Assembly (NCBI GenBank): GCA_964497615.1
Contig: CAZCEC010000049.1
Coordinates: forward strand, 1 to 48,843
Direction: 5' to 3'
Source: CAZCEC01 sp964497615
Lineage (GTDB): Bacteria; Chloroflexota; Anaerolineae; Anaerolineales; UBA6663
DNA: 48,843 nucleotides
Shown here: piece after piece, positions 1-9,478 of the stretch
Position numbering within the stretch: position 1 is the stretch's first letter
Layout: each line of letters begins with the position of its first letter
Translations under genes and position numbers: made by a program
The notes under the pieces: generated by a model
Database searches by the model: none
What the model was told of the DNA's origin: nothing
What the model saw: only the letters and a program-made list of their open reading frames with translations

Positions 1-513
1 GTGCCGGGTGTGCTGCGCACCTTGACGCGCGTGCGGTACGAGAATGGGGTAGAGCTTGCGCGTGAGACTGAGAACCAGGTTCAGGTGTCCGAGCCGCAGC
101 CACAAGTTATTGGTTATGGCACAAACATTGTGGTGCGCACCTTGGATACGCCCGACGGTCCCATTGAGTATTGGCGCGCCTATACGATGTATGCCACCTC
201 CTATGCGGCCAAGTTTACGGGCCGCACCACCGGTACCGTCAGCTATGGGCGTACGGCCTCGGGCAAGTACGTCACCAAGGGCATCGTCGCCATTGACCTG
301 AACATGATGCCCTTCGGCACCCGCATGTACGTGCCCGGCTACGGCTTCGCCGAGGCCGCCGACACCGGCGGCGGCGTCCGCGGCCGGTTCATTGACCTCG
401 GCTTCGACGACTGGAACTACGAATCCTGGCACTGGGTCGTCACCGTTTATTTCCTCACCCCCATCCCGCCTGCCGGCTCGATTCGCTGGATCATCCCTTC
501 CACCATCCCCTGA
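1..513 (+). CDS. G5/3D domain cell-wall protein, 5'-truncated
   Basis: The reading frame is open from the first base, so the gene very probably begins upstream of the window. Residues 1-40 look like the end of a G5 domain (RVRYENGVELARE and the following strands). Residues about 60-155 form a 3D domain: YATSYAA, ASGKYVTKGIVAIDL, PFGTRMYVPGYG, then AADTGGGVRGRFIDL with the aspartates that name the family. The 3D fold resembles the MltA lytic transglycosylase barrel and is found in secreted wall-remodelling proteins such as YabE and resuscitation-factor-like proteins. The signal peptide and N-terminal domains are not visible. rsmA follows 40 bases downstream, echoing the yabE/rpfB-ksgA order of Firmicutes and Actinobacteria. 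Its role in peptidoglycan turnover is inferred from the family. The GTG at base 1 should not be taken as the true start. Confidence 0.85.
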   Translation: MPGVLRTLTRVRYENGVELARETENQVQVSEPQPQVIGYGTNIVVRTLDTPDGPIEYWRAYTMYATSYAAKFTGRTTGTVSYGRTASGKYVTKGIVAIDLNMMPFGTRMYVPGYGFAEAADTGGGVRGRFIDLGFDDWNYESWHWVVTVYFLTPIPPAGSIRWIIPSTIP

Positions 514-553
514 TCGCCTCCGCCCCTCTCGCCTCCTGCCCCCGCCCTCCAAC

Positions 554-1381
554 ATGCATGCCCTCGACGTCCGCCGCCTCCTCCAAAAGCACGGCCTCCG
601 CCCCAAGAAGCGCCTCGGCCAGAACTTCCTGGTGGATGAGAGCGCGCTGGAGAAGGTCGTCGCCGCCGCCGACCTGACCCCCGCCGACACCGTCCTTGAG
701 ATCGGCCCCGGTCTGGGATCGCTCACCCGCCATCTGGCCCAGCGCGCCGCCCGCGTCATCGCCGTCGAGATTGACTCCTCCTTGCTGCCCGCCCTGGAAG
801 AGACCCTCCGCCCCTACGGCAATGTTGACGTCATTTCCGCCGACATCCTGCGCCTCGACCTGGCCCGCCTGCCCGGCCTCGTTCCCGGCTATCTCGTCGT
901 CGCCAACATCCCCTACTACATCACCTCCGCCATCGTGCGTCATCTGGTCGAGGCTCCGGTCCGCCCGGCTCGCATCGTCCTCACCGTTCAGCGCGAAGTG
1001 GCCGAGCGCATCTGCGCCAACCCCGGCGGTCTCAGCCTGCTGGCGATCAGCGTCCAGCTTTATGCCTCACCCCGCATCGTCGCCCGCCTGCCGGCCGGCG
1101 CCTTCTACCCGCGCCCCGAAGTCGACTCCGCCATCCTGCGCCTCGATGTGCATGCCTCGCCACCCGTCCCCCTCGTCAGCGTCGACCGCTTCTTTCAGGT
1201 GATCAAGGCGGGCTTCAGCCAGAAACGCAAACAACTCCGCAACGCCCTCAGCGGCGGCCTGCGCCTCTCCCCCGCCCAGGCCGACGCCCTCCTCCAGCAA
1301 GCCGGCGTCCTCGGCACCCGCCGCGCCGAAACTCTCACCCTCGCCGAATGGGCCGCCCTCGCCACCGCCTACCATCCCTAG
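554..1381 (+). CDS. rsmA: 16S rRNA dimethyladenosine transferase RsmA/KsgA
   Basis: This is the S-adenosylmethionine-dependent enzyme that dimethylates two adjacent adenines in the 3'-terminal hairpin of 16S rRNA during 30S maturation. The 275-residue protein has the usual family length. It shows the N-terminal KKRLGQNFLVD signature, SAM-binding motif I (VLEIGPGLGSLT), an acidic residue after the next strand (VEID), and the catalytic NIPYYITS motif typical of N6-adenine methylases. The C-terminal half carries the small helical RNA-binding domain (FYPRPEVDSAIL, GFSQKRKQLRNAL). The frame is open further upstream to 392, but that extension overlaps the G5/3D gene and is low-complexity. The ATG at 554 begins with the family-typical MHALDVRRLLQKHGL. 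No convincing ribosome-binding site is visible. Confidence 0.97.
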   Translation: MHALDVRRLLQKHGLRPKKRLGQNFLVDESALEKVVAAADLTPADTVLEIGPGLGSLTRHLAQRAARVIAVEIDSSLLPALEETLRPYGNVDVISADILRLDLARLPGLVPGYLVVANIPYYITSAIVRHLVEAPVRPARIVLTVQREVAERICANPGGLSLLAISVQLYASPRIVARLPAGAFYPRPEVDSAILRLDVHASPPVPLVSVDRFFQVIKAGFSQKRKQLRNALSGGLRLSPAQADALLQQAGVLGTRRAETLTLAEWAALATAYHP

Positions 1382-1619
1382 CCCAATAAGCCTCGTCCCT
1401 TTTCTGCTCTGCCCCCGCCCCAATTCCAATTCCGCTTGCCGCCTCCTCGGGCCTCTCCCCTGAGTCCCAGTTTTCATCATCGCCCCCATTGCTTCCGTTT
1501 CCCCAATCCCCCTGAGTCCCCTTGCATCCCCCGAGGCCCCCGCCTGCCCCATCTCCCCAATTTCCCGCATTTCCCGTATACTCCCCCCACCTCCAACATT
1601 GCCGGAATACCTGCGCCGC
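1382..1619 (+). repeat. C-rich polypyrimidine intergenic tract
   Basis: About 240 bases between rsmA and the sensor kinase are strongly biased to C and T on the + strand. They contain reiterated words such as CCCCTGAGTCCC (around 1459 and 1511) and CCCCAATTTCCCGCATTTCCCG near the 3' end. The same vocabulary recurs in tracts at 36893-37196 and 48562-48814. No open frame here looks coding on either strand. The tract presumably carries the kinase promoter, but no clear -35/-10 pair could be chosen. Confidence 0.6.
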
Positions 1620-4600
1620 ATGCTCACGTTGTCGCCGCAACGCTCCACCAGTCTGTTCCGCCTCGCGGCCATCCTCTGCGGCGTTTTCGTCCTCCTCTAC
1701 CTCGGCCTGCTGGCAAGCGCCTCCGGGGCGTCCGCCTTCGGGCTTGCGCTCGGCCACGGCCTGCTGGCCCTCACCGCCCTGCTGGCGTCGGCGGCACTGG
1801 GTCTGGCCGCCCTGGTCGCCCGGCCTGGACCTCACCGCAGCCTGGCCTGGGCCTTGCTGTCGGCGGCGCATCTCTTCACTGCCCTCGGCCACCTGGTGTG
1901 GCTGGTGGCCGGCCTGCGCGGCCTGCCGGTGCCCACCCTGTATCTGGTCTTTCACGGCGCCTATTACGTCCTGTTTATCGTTGCGGTGCTGTGCCTGCCC
2001 TATTCGCCTGCTACGCCCAGCGAGAGCCTCAAGCTGCTGATTGATACCGCCCTGCTGGTGCTCAGCGCCGGCCTGGTCCTCTGGGCCTTCTGGCTCGGGC
2101 CGGAGATTGCCGGCAATTCCGCGCCGGGTGATTCCCTCACCGTCGCCCTCACCTATCCCATCGCCGACCTCGGCCTGCTTTTGGCGCTTGGCGTCCTCCT
2201 GCTTCGCCGCATCACCGGCGGCGAACGTTCGCTCCTGCTGCTCGCCGCCGGCATCGTCCTGCTCATGTTTGTGGATGTGTTGGCTGGCCTGGCCTTGCTT
2301 CAAAGCGAGCCGGCTCGCAGCGCGGCGGTGGAGTTGGGCCGGCTGGTGAGCTATGCCCTCGTCGGCCTCGCTGGTTTGCTGCACCTGACCGACCCCCTCG
2401 CCCCGGACGGCTCCCGCGGCCGCGATTGGCTCCAGCGCCTGCCCCCGCCCTTGCGCCACGCCTTCCCCTACTTGCCCTACCTCATCCTGGCCCTCGCGTA
2501 CACCTTGCTCGTCTGGGGCCGCGGCCAGCGGCTCACTCTTAGTTTCTCCGCGCTGGCCATTGGCGTCGGCGTCCTGATGTTGCTGGTAGTGCTCCGCCAG
2601 TTCCTCTCCCTCGCGGATAACCGCCGCGAACTGCGCCGCCAGCAAAGCCGCCGCGAAGCCGATGCCGTCATGCTCGAACTCTCGCGCCGCCTGCTCGCCG
2701 CCGCGGCCGAGGCCGATGTGGCGGAGTGCGCCGCCGACATCGCCGCGCAGGCCCTGCACACCGACTACAGCCTCCTGCTCCTGCCCGGAAGCGCCGGCCA
2801 ACTGACAGTGCGCGCTGGCCGCGGCTGGCCGTCCGGCGCTTTGCCCGACCTCAGCATCCCCGCCCCCGACCCTGCCCCTGGGCCTCCAGGTCCGGCCGCG
2901 GTCCCGGCCGCCGCCGATCTCATGGCCGAAGGCGTCGAGTCCGGCCTCAGCGTGCCCCTCACTGTGGACGAACGCGTCGTCGGGGCCTTGCTGGTCTACA
3001 CCCGCTCGCCGCGCCGCTTCAGCGATGACGATGCCCACCGCCTGCGCCTCATCGCCAACCAGGTCGCCGCCGCCATCGAGCGGGCGCGGCTGTTCGAAGT
3101 CTCCCGCCGCCAGATCGAGGAACTGACTGTTCTTCACGCGGTCGCCACCGCCGGGGCCGCGGCCGTGGCCGAAGACGAGCTCATCGCCCGCGTCACCGAG
3201 ATCGTCGGCACCACGCTGTTCTCCTCCCACCTCGGCGCCATGCTCGTCGACCCCGAGGCCGGTCTGCTCCGCTCCCACAGCTCCTATCAGGGCGACGCCA
3301 GCTTTGTCACCCCGCTCGGTCAGGGCATTACCGGCCACGTGGCCCTCACCGGCCAGCCCGCCCGCGTGGATGACGTCTCCACCGATCCCCGTTTCGTAGA
3401 AGTGGAGCCGGGTGCGCGTTCCGAACTGTGTGTGCCGCTCACCGTCGGCGGGCAGGTTATCGGCGTCCTCAACGTCGAGAGCCCGCATCTGGCCGCCTTC
3501 TCTCCTGGTGATGAGCGCCTGTTGGTCACCATCGCGCGCCAGTTGTCCACCGCCCTCGAACGTCTGCGCCTCTTCGACCGCCTCTACCACGCCGAGCAGC
3601 AGCGCGCCGGTGAGCTCGAGACGGTCCGCCAGGCCAGCCTGGGCCTCACCGCCAGCCTCGACCTGCAGGCCGTGCTGCAAGCCATCCTGCAAAGCACTTT
3701 GCGCCTCCTGCCCGGCGCGCAGGACGCTTACATCTTTCTCTACTCCGCCGCCGACGGCGGCCGGCTGACCTTCGGCGCGGCCCGCACCGTGGCCGCCGAC
3801 GCGCCCGACACCTGGGAGCCCCGCGCTGGCGGCCTCACCCAGGCGGTTATCCGCCAGGGCGAAATGGTGCTGGTCGGCGACATGCGCCGCCATCCCCTGT
3901 TCGCCGACGCGCCCCCAGAGTGGGGTGGGGCGATCGCCGGCCTCCCGCTCAAGATCGGTTCGCGTATCGTCGGCGTGATGAACGTCGCCTACCCTGCCCC
4001 GCGCGCCTTTCCTGCTTCCGAACTGCGCGTCCTTCAGCTCCTGGGCGACCAGGCCGCCATTGCCATCGAGAATGCCCGCCTGTTCGAGGCGGAGCGCATC
4101 GCCCGCGAGCAGGCCGAAGCCCTGCGCGAGGTCGCCGCTACCCTCAACGCCAACCTCGACCGCGAGCGCCTGCTGCGTCTAATCCTGGACCAACTCGCCC
4201 GCGTCGTCCCCTCCGACAGTGCCTCCATTCTGCTCTTTGCCGGCGAGCGGCTCATCGTGGCCGCTCGCAGCGGCCTGGCCGGCCCGGTTTCGGCCGATGC
4301 CACCGTTCTATTAGCCAACCTCCCGCACGTTCGCGGCGTGCTCGAAGGCCGCCAACCCGTCATCCTGGCCGATACGCGCGGCGCTCCCTTGTGGGCCACG
4401 GTGCCCGGCGGCGATCGGGTGCGCTCCTGGCTGGGCGTGCCCCTCCTCGCCCAGGGTCGCACCCTGGGCCTCCTCAGCCTCGAACACGCCACGCCGCGCT
4501 TCTACACCAGCCGCCACGCCGACCTCGCGGTTGCCTTTGCCAACCAGGCCGGGGCCGCCATCGAAACTGCCCGCCTGTTCGAGATCGAGCGCCGCCAGCT

Positions 4601-7600
4601 CAGCCTCGCGCACGTTCTCCAGTCGGTCGGCGCACTGCTCACCGCCCAGATGAGCCTGGATGAAGTGATCGAGAACATCTTCGACCTGCTGGCCCAGGTG
4701 GTCGCCTACGACAGCGTCTCGGTCCAGTTGGCCACCCCCGATGGCAGCTTGGAGTTGACCGCCGGACGCGGCTTCCCCGACCTTGAGGCCGCCCGCGAAA
4801 ACGTCCGCCTCATCGCCGATCTGCGCGGCCTCGACCAGTGGCGCGATCTTCAAGCCCTCGTCATTCCCGACACCGCCACCGACCCGCGCTGGATCAACAT
4901 CCCTGGTGTGGACTACATTCGCTCCTGGATTGGCGTCGCCCTCGTCGTCAAGGGCACGCCCATCGGCATCCTCACCACCGACAGCGCTACCCCCTTCGCC
5001 TACGACGCCGCCGCCGGTGAGACCGTGCGCGCCTTTGCCAACCAGGCCGCCGTCGCCATCGAGAATGCCCGCCTGTTTGCCGCCTCCCAGCGCCAGACTC
5101 AGGTTTTGGCCGGCATGTACGACACGGCCCTCGCTACCGGCAGTGTCTTGGAGACGGATGTGCTCCTGGCGCGCTGGCAGGACCAGGTCGCCCAGCTTCT
5201 CCACCCCGATCTCTTTGTGGTGGCCTTCTATCACCCCGATAGCGAAGAGATGGAAGTGGTGCTGGCGGAGGCCAACGGTCGCGGCCCCTCCGACGCCGTC
5301 CCCCTCGAGCGTGTCCCCGTCAGCCACGGCCTCACCGGCTGGGTCACCCGCCACCGCCAGTCCCTCCTGGTGGATGACCTCCAGGCCACTGCCTTGCCCG
5401 TGCCGCCCCGGCAGGGCATCCGCCCCACACGTTCGTGGCTGGGCGTGCCCCTCATTGCCCGCGACCGCATCCTGGGCGCGGCGTCCGTGCAATCGTTTCA
5501 GCCGCATGCCTTCAATGCCGCCGACCGCCGCTTCCTCGAATCCGTTGCCCGCCAGGTCGCCATCGCCATCGAGAACGCCCGTCTCTACGCCGAGGTCAGC
5601 GCCCGCGCCGCCGAGTTGAGCCGCCTCTATGCCGCGGCGCAGGACCTGGGTGCCCGGCTCGAACCCCGCGCCGTGCTCGAACAACTCGCCCGACACCTCA
5701 CCGATGCGGTGGATGCCACCAGCGGCTATGTGCATGAGGTTGACCTGGCCTCTGAGGCCATGACCGTGCTCGCTGAATATTGGTCCGACAGCGTCCGGCC
5801 AGAGGAGCGCCGGATTGACCTGGGCCGCCGCTATCGCTTGGGCGACTACCCCTCCTTCCAGCGCGCCATCTCCCGCCTGATCGTCGTCGAGGTCCATCAG
5901 GACAGCCCCTTCATCTCCGGCCCTGAACGCGAAAAGTTCACGCACAATGGCATCCAGAGCGCCGTCATCCTGCCCATTGTTTCGCGCGGCGAGGTCTTGG
6001 GCGCGGCTGAGATTTGGGAGAGCCGGCGCTCCCGCGCCTTCAGCTTGTCCGAACGCCGCCTGCTGCAAACCCTCTGCCAGCATGCTGCCGGCGTCATCCA
6101 AAACGCCCGCCTCTTTGCCGAGACCGTCCAGCATGCCGACGAAATCACCGCTGCCAGTGAAATCCTGCATCTGCTGAACGCCTCCGGCAACGTGATCGAG
6201 TCCTTCCCGGATATTGCGGCTGCGCTTAAGTCGATCACCGCCTGCGAGCGGGTCAGCTTGGCCACCTACGACGAGCACCGCACCCAGATCACCCTCCAGG
6301 CCCTGGACCGCGAGAGCACTGTCATGCCCGCCGGCACCCGCTTCAATATTGCCGACACCGCCGCCACCGACGACATCCTGGCTGGCCGCATTCACCCCAC
6401 CCCTGCCTTGGAAGCCGAGGCTGCCTTCTCCGCCGAGCACCGTCTCCTCGTCGCCGGCTATCATTCACGCCTCAGTCTCCCGCTCCGGGTTGGCGCCGAG
6501 GTTATTGGCGCCGTCAACCTGGTCTGGCGTGAGCCGTCCGGCTTTGCCCAGGCGAACCTCCCGCTGCTTTCCCAGGTAACCGATGCCCTGGCCCTGGCCC
6601 TCGAAAAGTCTCGCCTGGTGGAGGCCACCCGCCGCCGCGACGTCATCCTCGAAGCCCTGGCCTACGCCAGCGGTCGCCTGCTCATCGCCGCCGAACCGGG
6701 CGACGCCATGCCCGACCTCCTGGCGCAGTTGGGCCTCGCCGCGGGCGTCAGCCGCGCCTACATCGCCGCCAATCACACCTTACCTTCTGGCGACCTGGCC
6801 GCCAGCCTGCGTTACCTGTGGACCGCCCCCGACCCGCCCGCGCCTTCGGGCAGCCCGGCTTGGGACGCCGTCCCCTATCTGGCCGCTGGTTTGCACCGCT
6901 GGCGCGACACCCTCGGCGCCGGGCACACCCTCGCCGGCCTAGTCCGCGACTTCCCCGCCCCCGAGCGCGAGCGTTTTGAAGGGCAGGGTGTGCTCTCCCT
7001 CGCCGTGGTGCCCATCTTCAGCGGCGGCCTGTGGTGGGGCTGGCTGTGCTTCGACGACCTGCGCTCGGAGCGCGTCTGGCCCAGCGCCGAAATCGAAGCG
7101 CTCAAGAGCGCCGCCAGCGCCCTGGGCGCCTTCCTCACCCGCCAGGCCACCGCCGAGGCCGAGCGCGAGCAGCGCGCCCTGGCGGAGGCCCTGCGCGATA
7201 CGGCCGCCGCCCTCAACAGCACCCTCGACCTGGACGAAGTGCTCGACCGCATCCTGGCCGATGTGGGCTTTGTTGTGCCCCACACCTCCGCCAACATTAT
7301 GCTCGTTGAAGATGGCACGGCGCGTGTCGTCCGCAACCGCGATCTGCGCGGCCGTTTTCCAGCGGACACCATGCTGGCTGTCCAGTATCCGGTGGCCGAA
7401 GTCCCCAACCTCGCGCACATGCTGGCCACCGGTCAGCCCGCCATCATTGAGGACTCGCGCACCTTCCCCGGCTGGCACGACCGTCCCGAGAATCGCCACA
7501 TCCGTTCAGTGGTTGGCGCTCCCATCCAGATCAAGGGCGCCGCCATTGGTTTCATCACCCTCGATAGCACCGAACCCGGCTTCTACTCTTCGGCCCACGC

Positions 7601-8441
7601 CGAGCGCCTATTGGCCTTTGCCCATCAAGCCGGCCTGGCCATCGAGAACGCCCAGCTCTACGCCTCCATCCGCCAGCACGTGGACGAGCTGGAACAGCGC
7701 GTGGCCGAGCGCACCCGTGAGTTGGACGACGCCAACCGCCGCCTCCTCGAACTGGACCGCCTCAAGGACCAGTTCATCTCCAATGTCTCGCATGAACTGC
7801 GCACGCCCCTCACCAACATCAAGCTCCACCTGGGCCTGTTGGAGCGGCGCGGCCCCGATGTCCTCGGACGCTACCTGCCCACTCTCCAGCGCGAAACCGA
7901 GCGCCTGCGCCGCCTGATCGAAGACCTGCTCGACCTCTCGCGCCTCCAGACCCAAAGCGAACCCCTCCACCGCGAACCCTTACCCTTGGATGAACTTCTC
8001 AGCGAGGTCCTCACCCTGCACACCGCCCGCGCCGAGGCCAAGGGCCTCACCCTGCGGCACGAGCCTCACCCCGACCTCCCCTCCGTGCCCGCCGACCGTG
8101 CCCAGCTCATCCAGGTCTTCAACAACCTCATCGGCAATGCCGTCGCCTATACCCCGCCCGGCGGCCAGGCCACCGTGTCCACCACCCTGGACCAGCCGGG
8201 GACCGCCCCCGGCGTGACCGTGCGCTTCTTCAACAACGGACCGCTTATCCCGGTGGAAGACCGCCCCCATCTCTTTCGCCGCTTCTACCGCGGCCGCACC
8301 GCCCACGACTCCGGCGAGCCAGGCACAGGTCTCGGCCTCGCTATCTGCCGCGAGATCGTCGAACGCCACGGCGGCCGTATAGACGTGCTCAGCGACCAGG
8401 ACCACGGCACCGTGTTCATGGTTTGGCTACCCCTAACCTGA
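1620..8441 (+). CDS. Membrane-anchored sensor histidine kinase with ten GAF domains
   Basis: A 2273-residue hybrid-length sensor. Residues 1 to about 330 are hydrophobic, with roughly eight or nine membrane helices. Ten GAF-type modules then follow in series, with approximate starts at residues 350, 499, 664, 831, 993, 1160, 1330, 1506, 1674 and 1851. Most end in the recurring helix AIENARLF or a variant. A coiled coil (VDELEQRVAERTRELDDA) leads to a HisKA domain whose phosphoacceptor is His2058 in NVSHELRTPL. A C-terminal HATPase_c domain follows, with N box (FNNLIGNAVAY), F box (LFRRFYRG) and G box (GTGLGLAICREIVERHGG). No receiver domain or response regulator is adjacent, so it is an orphan kinase here. 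The ligands of the GAF domains cannot be told from sequence. The frame opens at a TTG at 1599, but the ATG at 1620, preceding the first membrane helix, is preferred. Confidence 0.95.
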   Translation: MLTLSPQRSTSLFRLAAILCGVFVLLYLGLLASASGASAFGLALGHGLLALTALLASAALGLAALVARPGPHRSLAWALLSAAHLFTALGHLVWLVAGLRGLPVPTLYLVFHGAYYVLFIVAVLCLPYSPATPSESLKLLIDTALLVLSAGLVLWAFWLGPEIAGNSAPGDSLTVALTYPIADLGLLLALGVLLLRRITGGERSLLLLAAGIVLLMFVDVLAGLALLQSEPARSAAVELGRLVSYALVGLAGLLHLTDPLAPDGSRGRDWLQRLPPPLRHAFPYLPYLILALAYTLLVWGRGQRLTLSFSALAIGVGVLMLLVVLRQFLSLADNRRELRRQQSRREADAVMLELSRRLLAAAAEADVAECAADIAAQALHTDYSLLLLPGSAGQLTVRAGRGWPSGALPDLSIPAPDPAPGPPGPAAVPAAADLMAEGVESGLSVPLTVDERVVGALLVYTRSPRRFSDDDAHRLRLIANQVAAAIERARLFEVSRRQIEELTVLHAVATAGAAAVAEDELIARVTEIVGTTLFSSHLGAMLVDPEAGLLRSHSSYQGDASFVTPLGQGITGHVALTGQPARVDDVSTDPRFVEVEPGARSELCVPLTVGGQVIGVLNVESPHLAAFSPGDERLLVTIARQLSTALERLRLFDRLYHAEQQRAGELETVRQASLGLTASLDLQAVLQAILQSTLRLLPGAQDAYIFLYSAADGGRLTFGAARTVAADAPDTWEPRAGGLTQAVIRQGEMVLVGDMRRHPLFADAPPEWGGAIAGLPLKIGSRIVGVMNVAYPAPRAFPASELRVLQLLGDQAAIAIENARLFEAERIAREQAEALREVAATLNANLDRERLLRLILDQLARVVPSDSASILLFAGERLIVAARSGLAGPVSADATVLLANLPHVRGVLEGRQPVILADTRGAPLWATVPGGDRVRSWLGVPLLAQGRTLGLLSLEHATPRFYTSRHADLAVAFANQAGAAIETARLFEIERRQLSLAHVLQSVGALLTAQMSLDEVIENIFDLLAQVVAYDSVSVQLATPDGSLELTAGRGFPDLEAARENVRLIADLRGLDQWRDLQALVIPDTATDPRWINIPGVDYIRSWIGVALVVKGTPIGILTTDSATPFAYDAAAGETVRAFANQAAVAIENARLFAASQRQTQVLAGMYDTALATGSVLETDVLLARWQDQVAQLLHPDLFVVAFYHPDSEEMEVVLAEANGRGPSDAVPLERVPVSHGLTGWVTRHRQSLLVDDLQATALPVPPRQGIRPTRSWLGVPLIARDRILGAASVQSFQPHAFNAADRRFLESVARQVAIAIENARLYAEVSARAAELSRLYAAAQDLGARLEPRAVLEQLARHLTDAVDATSGYVHEVDLASEAMTVLAEYWSDSVRPEERRIDLGRRYRLGDYPSFQRAISRLIVVEVHQDSPFISGPEREKFTHNGIQSAVILPIVSRGEVLGAAEIWESRRSRAFSLSERRLLQTLCQHAAGVIQNARLFAETVQHADEITAASEILHLLNASGNVIESFPDIAAALKSITACERVSLATYDEHRTQITLQALDRESTVMPAGTRFNIADTAATDDILAGRIHPTPALEAEAAFSAEHRLLVAGYHSRLSLPLRVGAEVIGAVNLVWREPSGFAQANLPLLSQVTDALALALEKSRLVEATRRRDVILEALAYASGRLLIAAEPGDAMPDLLAQLGLAAGVSRAYIAANHTLPSGDLAASLRYLWTAPDPPAPSGSPAWDAVPYLAAGLHRWRDTLGAGHTLAGLVRDFPAPERERFEGQGVLSLAVVPIFSGGLWWGWLCFDDLRSERVWPSAEIEALKSAASALGAFLTRQATAEAEREQRALAEALRDTAAALNSTLDLDEVLDRILADVGFVVPHTSANIMLVEDGTARVVRNRDLRGRFPADTMLAVQYPVAEVPNLAHMLATGQPAIIEDSRTFPGWHDRPENRHIRSVVGAPIQIKGAAIGFITLDSTEPGFYSSAHAERLLAFAHQAGLAIENAQLYASIRQHVDELEQRVAERTRELDDANRRLLELDRLKDQFISNVSHELRTPLTNIKLHLGLLERRGPDVLGRYLPTLQRETERLRRLIEDLLDLSRLQTQSEPLHREPLPLDELLSEVLTLHTARAEAKGLTLRHEPHPDLPSVPADRAQLIQVFNNLIGNAVAYTPPGGQATVSTTLDQPGTAPGVTVRFFNNGPLIPVEDRPHLFRRFYRGRTAHDSGEPGTGLGLAICREIVERHGGRIDVLSDQDHGTVFMVWLPLT

Positions 8442-8465
8442 CAAATCCGGTAAGAGTGCTATAAT
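8438..8465 (+). promoter_or_regulatory. Sigma-70-type promoter for the SDR gene
   Basis: CTGACA at 8438-8443 and a perfect TATAAT at 8460-8465 are separated by 16 bases, 50 bases upstream of the SDR start codon. The -35 box overlaps the stop codon of the kinase gene. This is one of the few consensus-like promoters in the window, and it suggests that the SDR and what follows are transcribed independently of the kinase. Confidence 0.7.
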
Positions 8466-8514
8466 TTGTGACATATTGCACTTTCGGCGCCGCTTGCCCT
8501 GATACCTGATCGTA

Positions 8515-9267
8515 ATGGAACTTCACAACAAGGTTGCCCTCGTCACCGGCGCTGGCCGCGGAATCGGCCGCGCCCTCGCCCTGGCCCTGGCCCAGGCGGG
8601 GGCGGCCGTGGCCGTCAACGACATTGACGCCCTTAGCGCTGAGGCCGTCTCTGCCGAGTTGCAGGCCGCCGGCCACACCGCTGCGCCGTTCCCTGCCGAT
8701 ATCGCCGACCCATCCGCCGTCTCCGCGCTCGTGGCCGCCGCCCATGCGCATTGGGGCCGCCTGGATATCCTCATCAACAACGCCGGTGTTGAGACCTTTG
8801 GCTCCCTCCTGGACTACCCCCTGGCCGATTGGCGCCGCACCCTCGACGTCAACCTCACCGGCCCCTTCCTCACCAGCCAGGCGGCGGGCCGCGTCATGCG
8901 CCAGCAGGGCGGGGGCGCCATCGTCAATATCAGCTCTATCGCCGGCCGCGCCTTTGGCCTGCGCGACCGCGCCGCCTACGTCGCCTCCAAGACCGGCCTG
9001 GTCGGCTTCACCCGCGAGTGCGCCCGTGAGTTTGCCGCCTACAACATCCGCGTCAATGCCGTTTGCCCCGGTGTCATCATCACCGAGATGACCGCTCACC
9101 TGCGCCAGAACGAGATCATGATGCGCAAGTGGATGGACGACATCCCCCAGGCCCGTCTCGGCGACCCCGCCGACGTCACTGGCCTGGTCGTCTTCCTCTG
9201 CACCGACGCCGCCCGCTACATCACCGGCCAGGCCATTAATGTGGACGGTGGTAAAGTGATGTCCTGA
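8515..9267 (+). CDS. Short-chain dehydrogenase/reductase (FabG-like)
   Basis: A classical SDR of 250 residues with the nucleotide-binding TGAGRGIGRA motif at residues 12-21, the structural NNAG motif, the catalytic serine in ISSIAGRAFG and the catalytic Tyr/Lys pair in AAYVASK. The C-terminal GQAINVDGG is typical of the FabG/3-oxoacyl-ACP reductase-like subgroup, so an NAD(P)-dependent ketone or alcohol oxidoreductase acting in the cytoplasm is expected. The substrate cannot be assigned. It has its own promoter 50 bases upstream and is followed after one base by a small coupled gene. It precedes ubiD, but membership of the quinone pathway is only a guess. Confidence 0.93.
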   Translation: MELHNKVALVTGAGRGIGRALALALAQAGAAVAVNDIDALSAEAVSAELQAAGHTAAPFPADIADPSAVSALVAAAHAHWGRLDILINNAGVETFGSLLDYPLADWRRTLDVNLTGPFLTSQAAGRVMRQQGGGAIVNISSIAGRAFGLRDRAAYVASKTGLVGFTRECAREFAAYNIRVNAVCPGVIITEMTAHLRQNEIMMRKWMDDIPQARLGDPADVTGLVVFLCTDAARYITGQAINVDGGKVMS

Positions 9268-9268
9268 C

Positions 9269-9478
9269 GTGAGCAACCGGGCCATTCGCAAGGCAATCCA
9301 CAGTCTGCGTGCCCGTATCGAGGAGCATCAGGCCAAGATTGAGCGCGAAAGCGCGCGGCCCGCGCCCAATGCTGGTCTGATTGCTCATTGGGAAAGTGAA
9401 GTTCAGGCATTTGTGCTCCGGTTGTGGCGCCTGGAGGATAGGTTGGCCCAACGCCGGCAGCGTGGGAGATCATCATGA
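9269..9478 (+). CDS. Small charged helical protein, unknown function
   Basis: A 69-residue protein starting at a GTG one base after the SDR stop codon. Its stop overlaps the ATG of the next small gene (ATGA), an arrangement that implies translational coupling. The sequence is rich in Arg, Glu, Gln and Ala, with heptad-like stretches (SLRARIEEHQAKIERE, FVLRLWRLEDRLAQRRQ). It looks all-helical, possibly a coiled-coil hairpin broken at PAPNAG. There is no signal peptide, membrane helix, zinc motif or recognisable domain. Codon use is less C-biased than in the neighbours, which suggests either a different expression class or later acquisition. I do not recognise the family. Confidence 0.6.
   Translation: MSNRAIRKAIHSLRARIEEHQAKIERESARPAPNAGLIAHWESEVQAFVLRLWRLEDRLAQRRQRGRSS

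Noticed and set aside
1335..3893. An 852-residue open frame on the minus strand opposite rsmA and the kinase
   Set aside because: Its translation is a Gly/Gln/Glu/Ala-rich low-complexity string without domains, the expected shadow of C-ending codons on the other strand; the + strand product has clear GAF motifs.
4311..6464. A 717-residue minus-strand open frame inside the kinase gene
   Set aside because: Same shadow composition (GG, AG, EA runs) and fully opposite conserved GAF domains.
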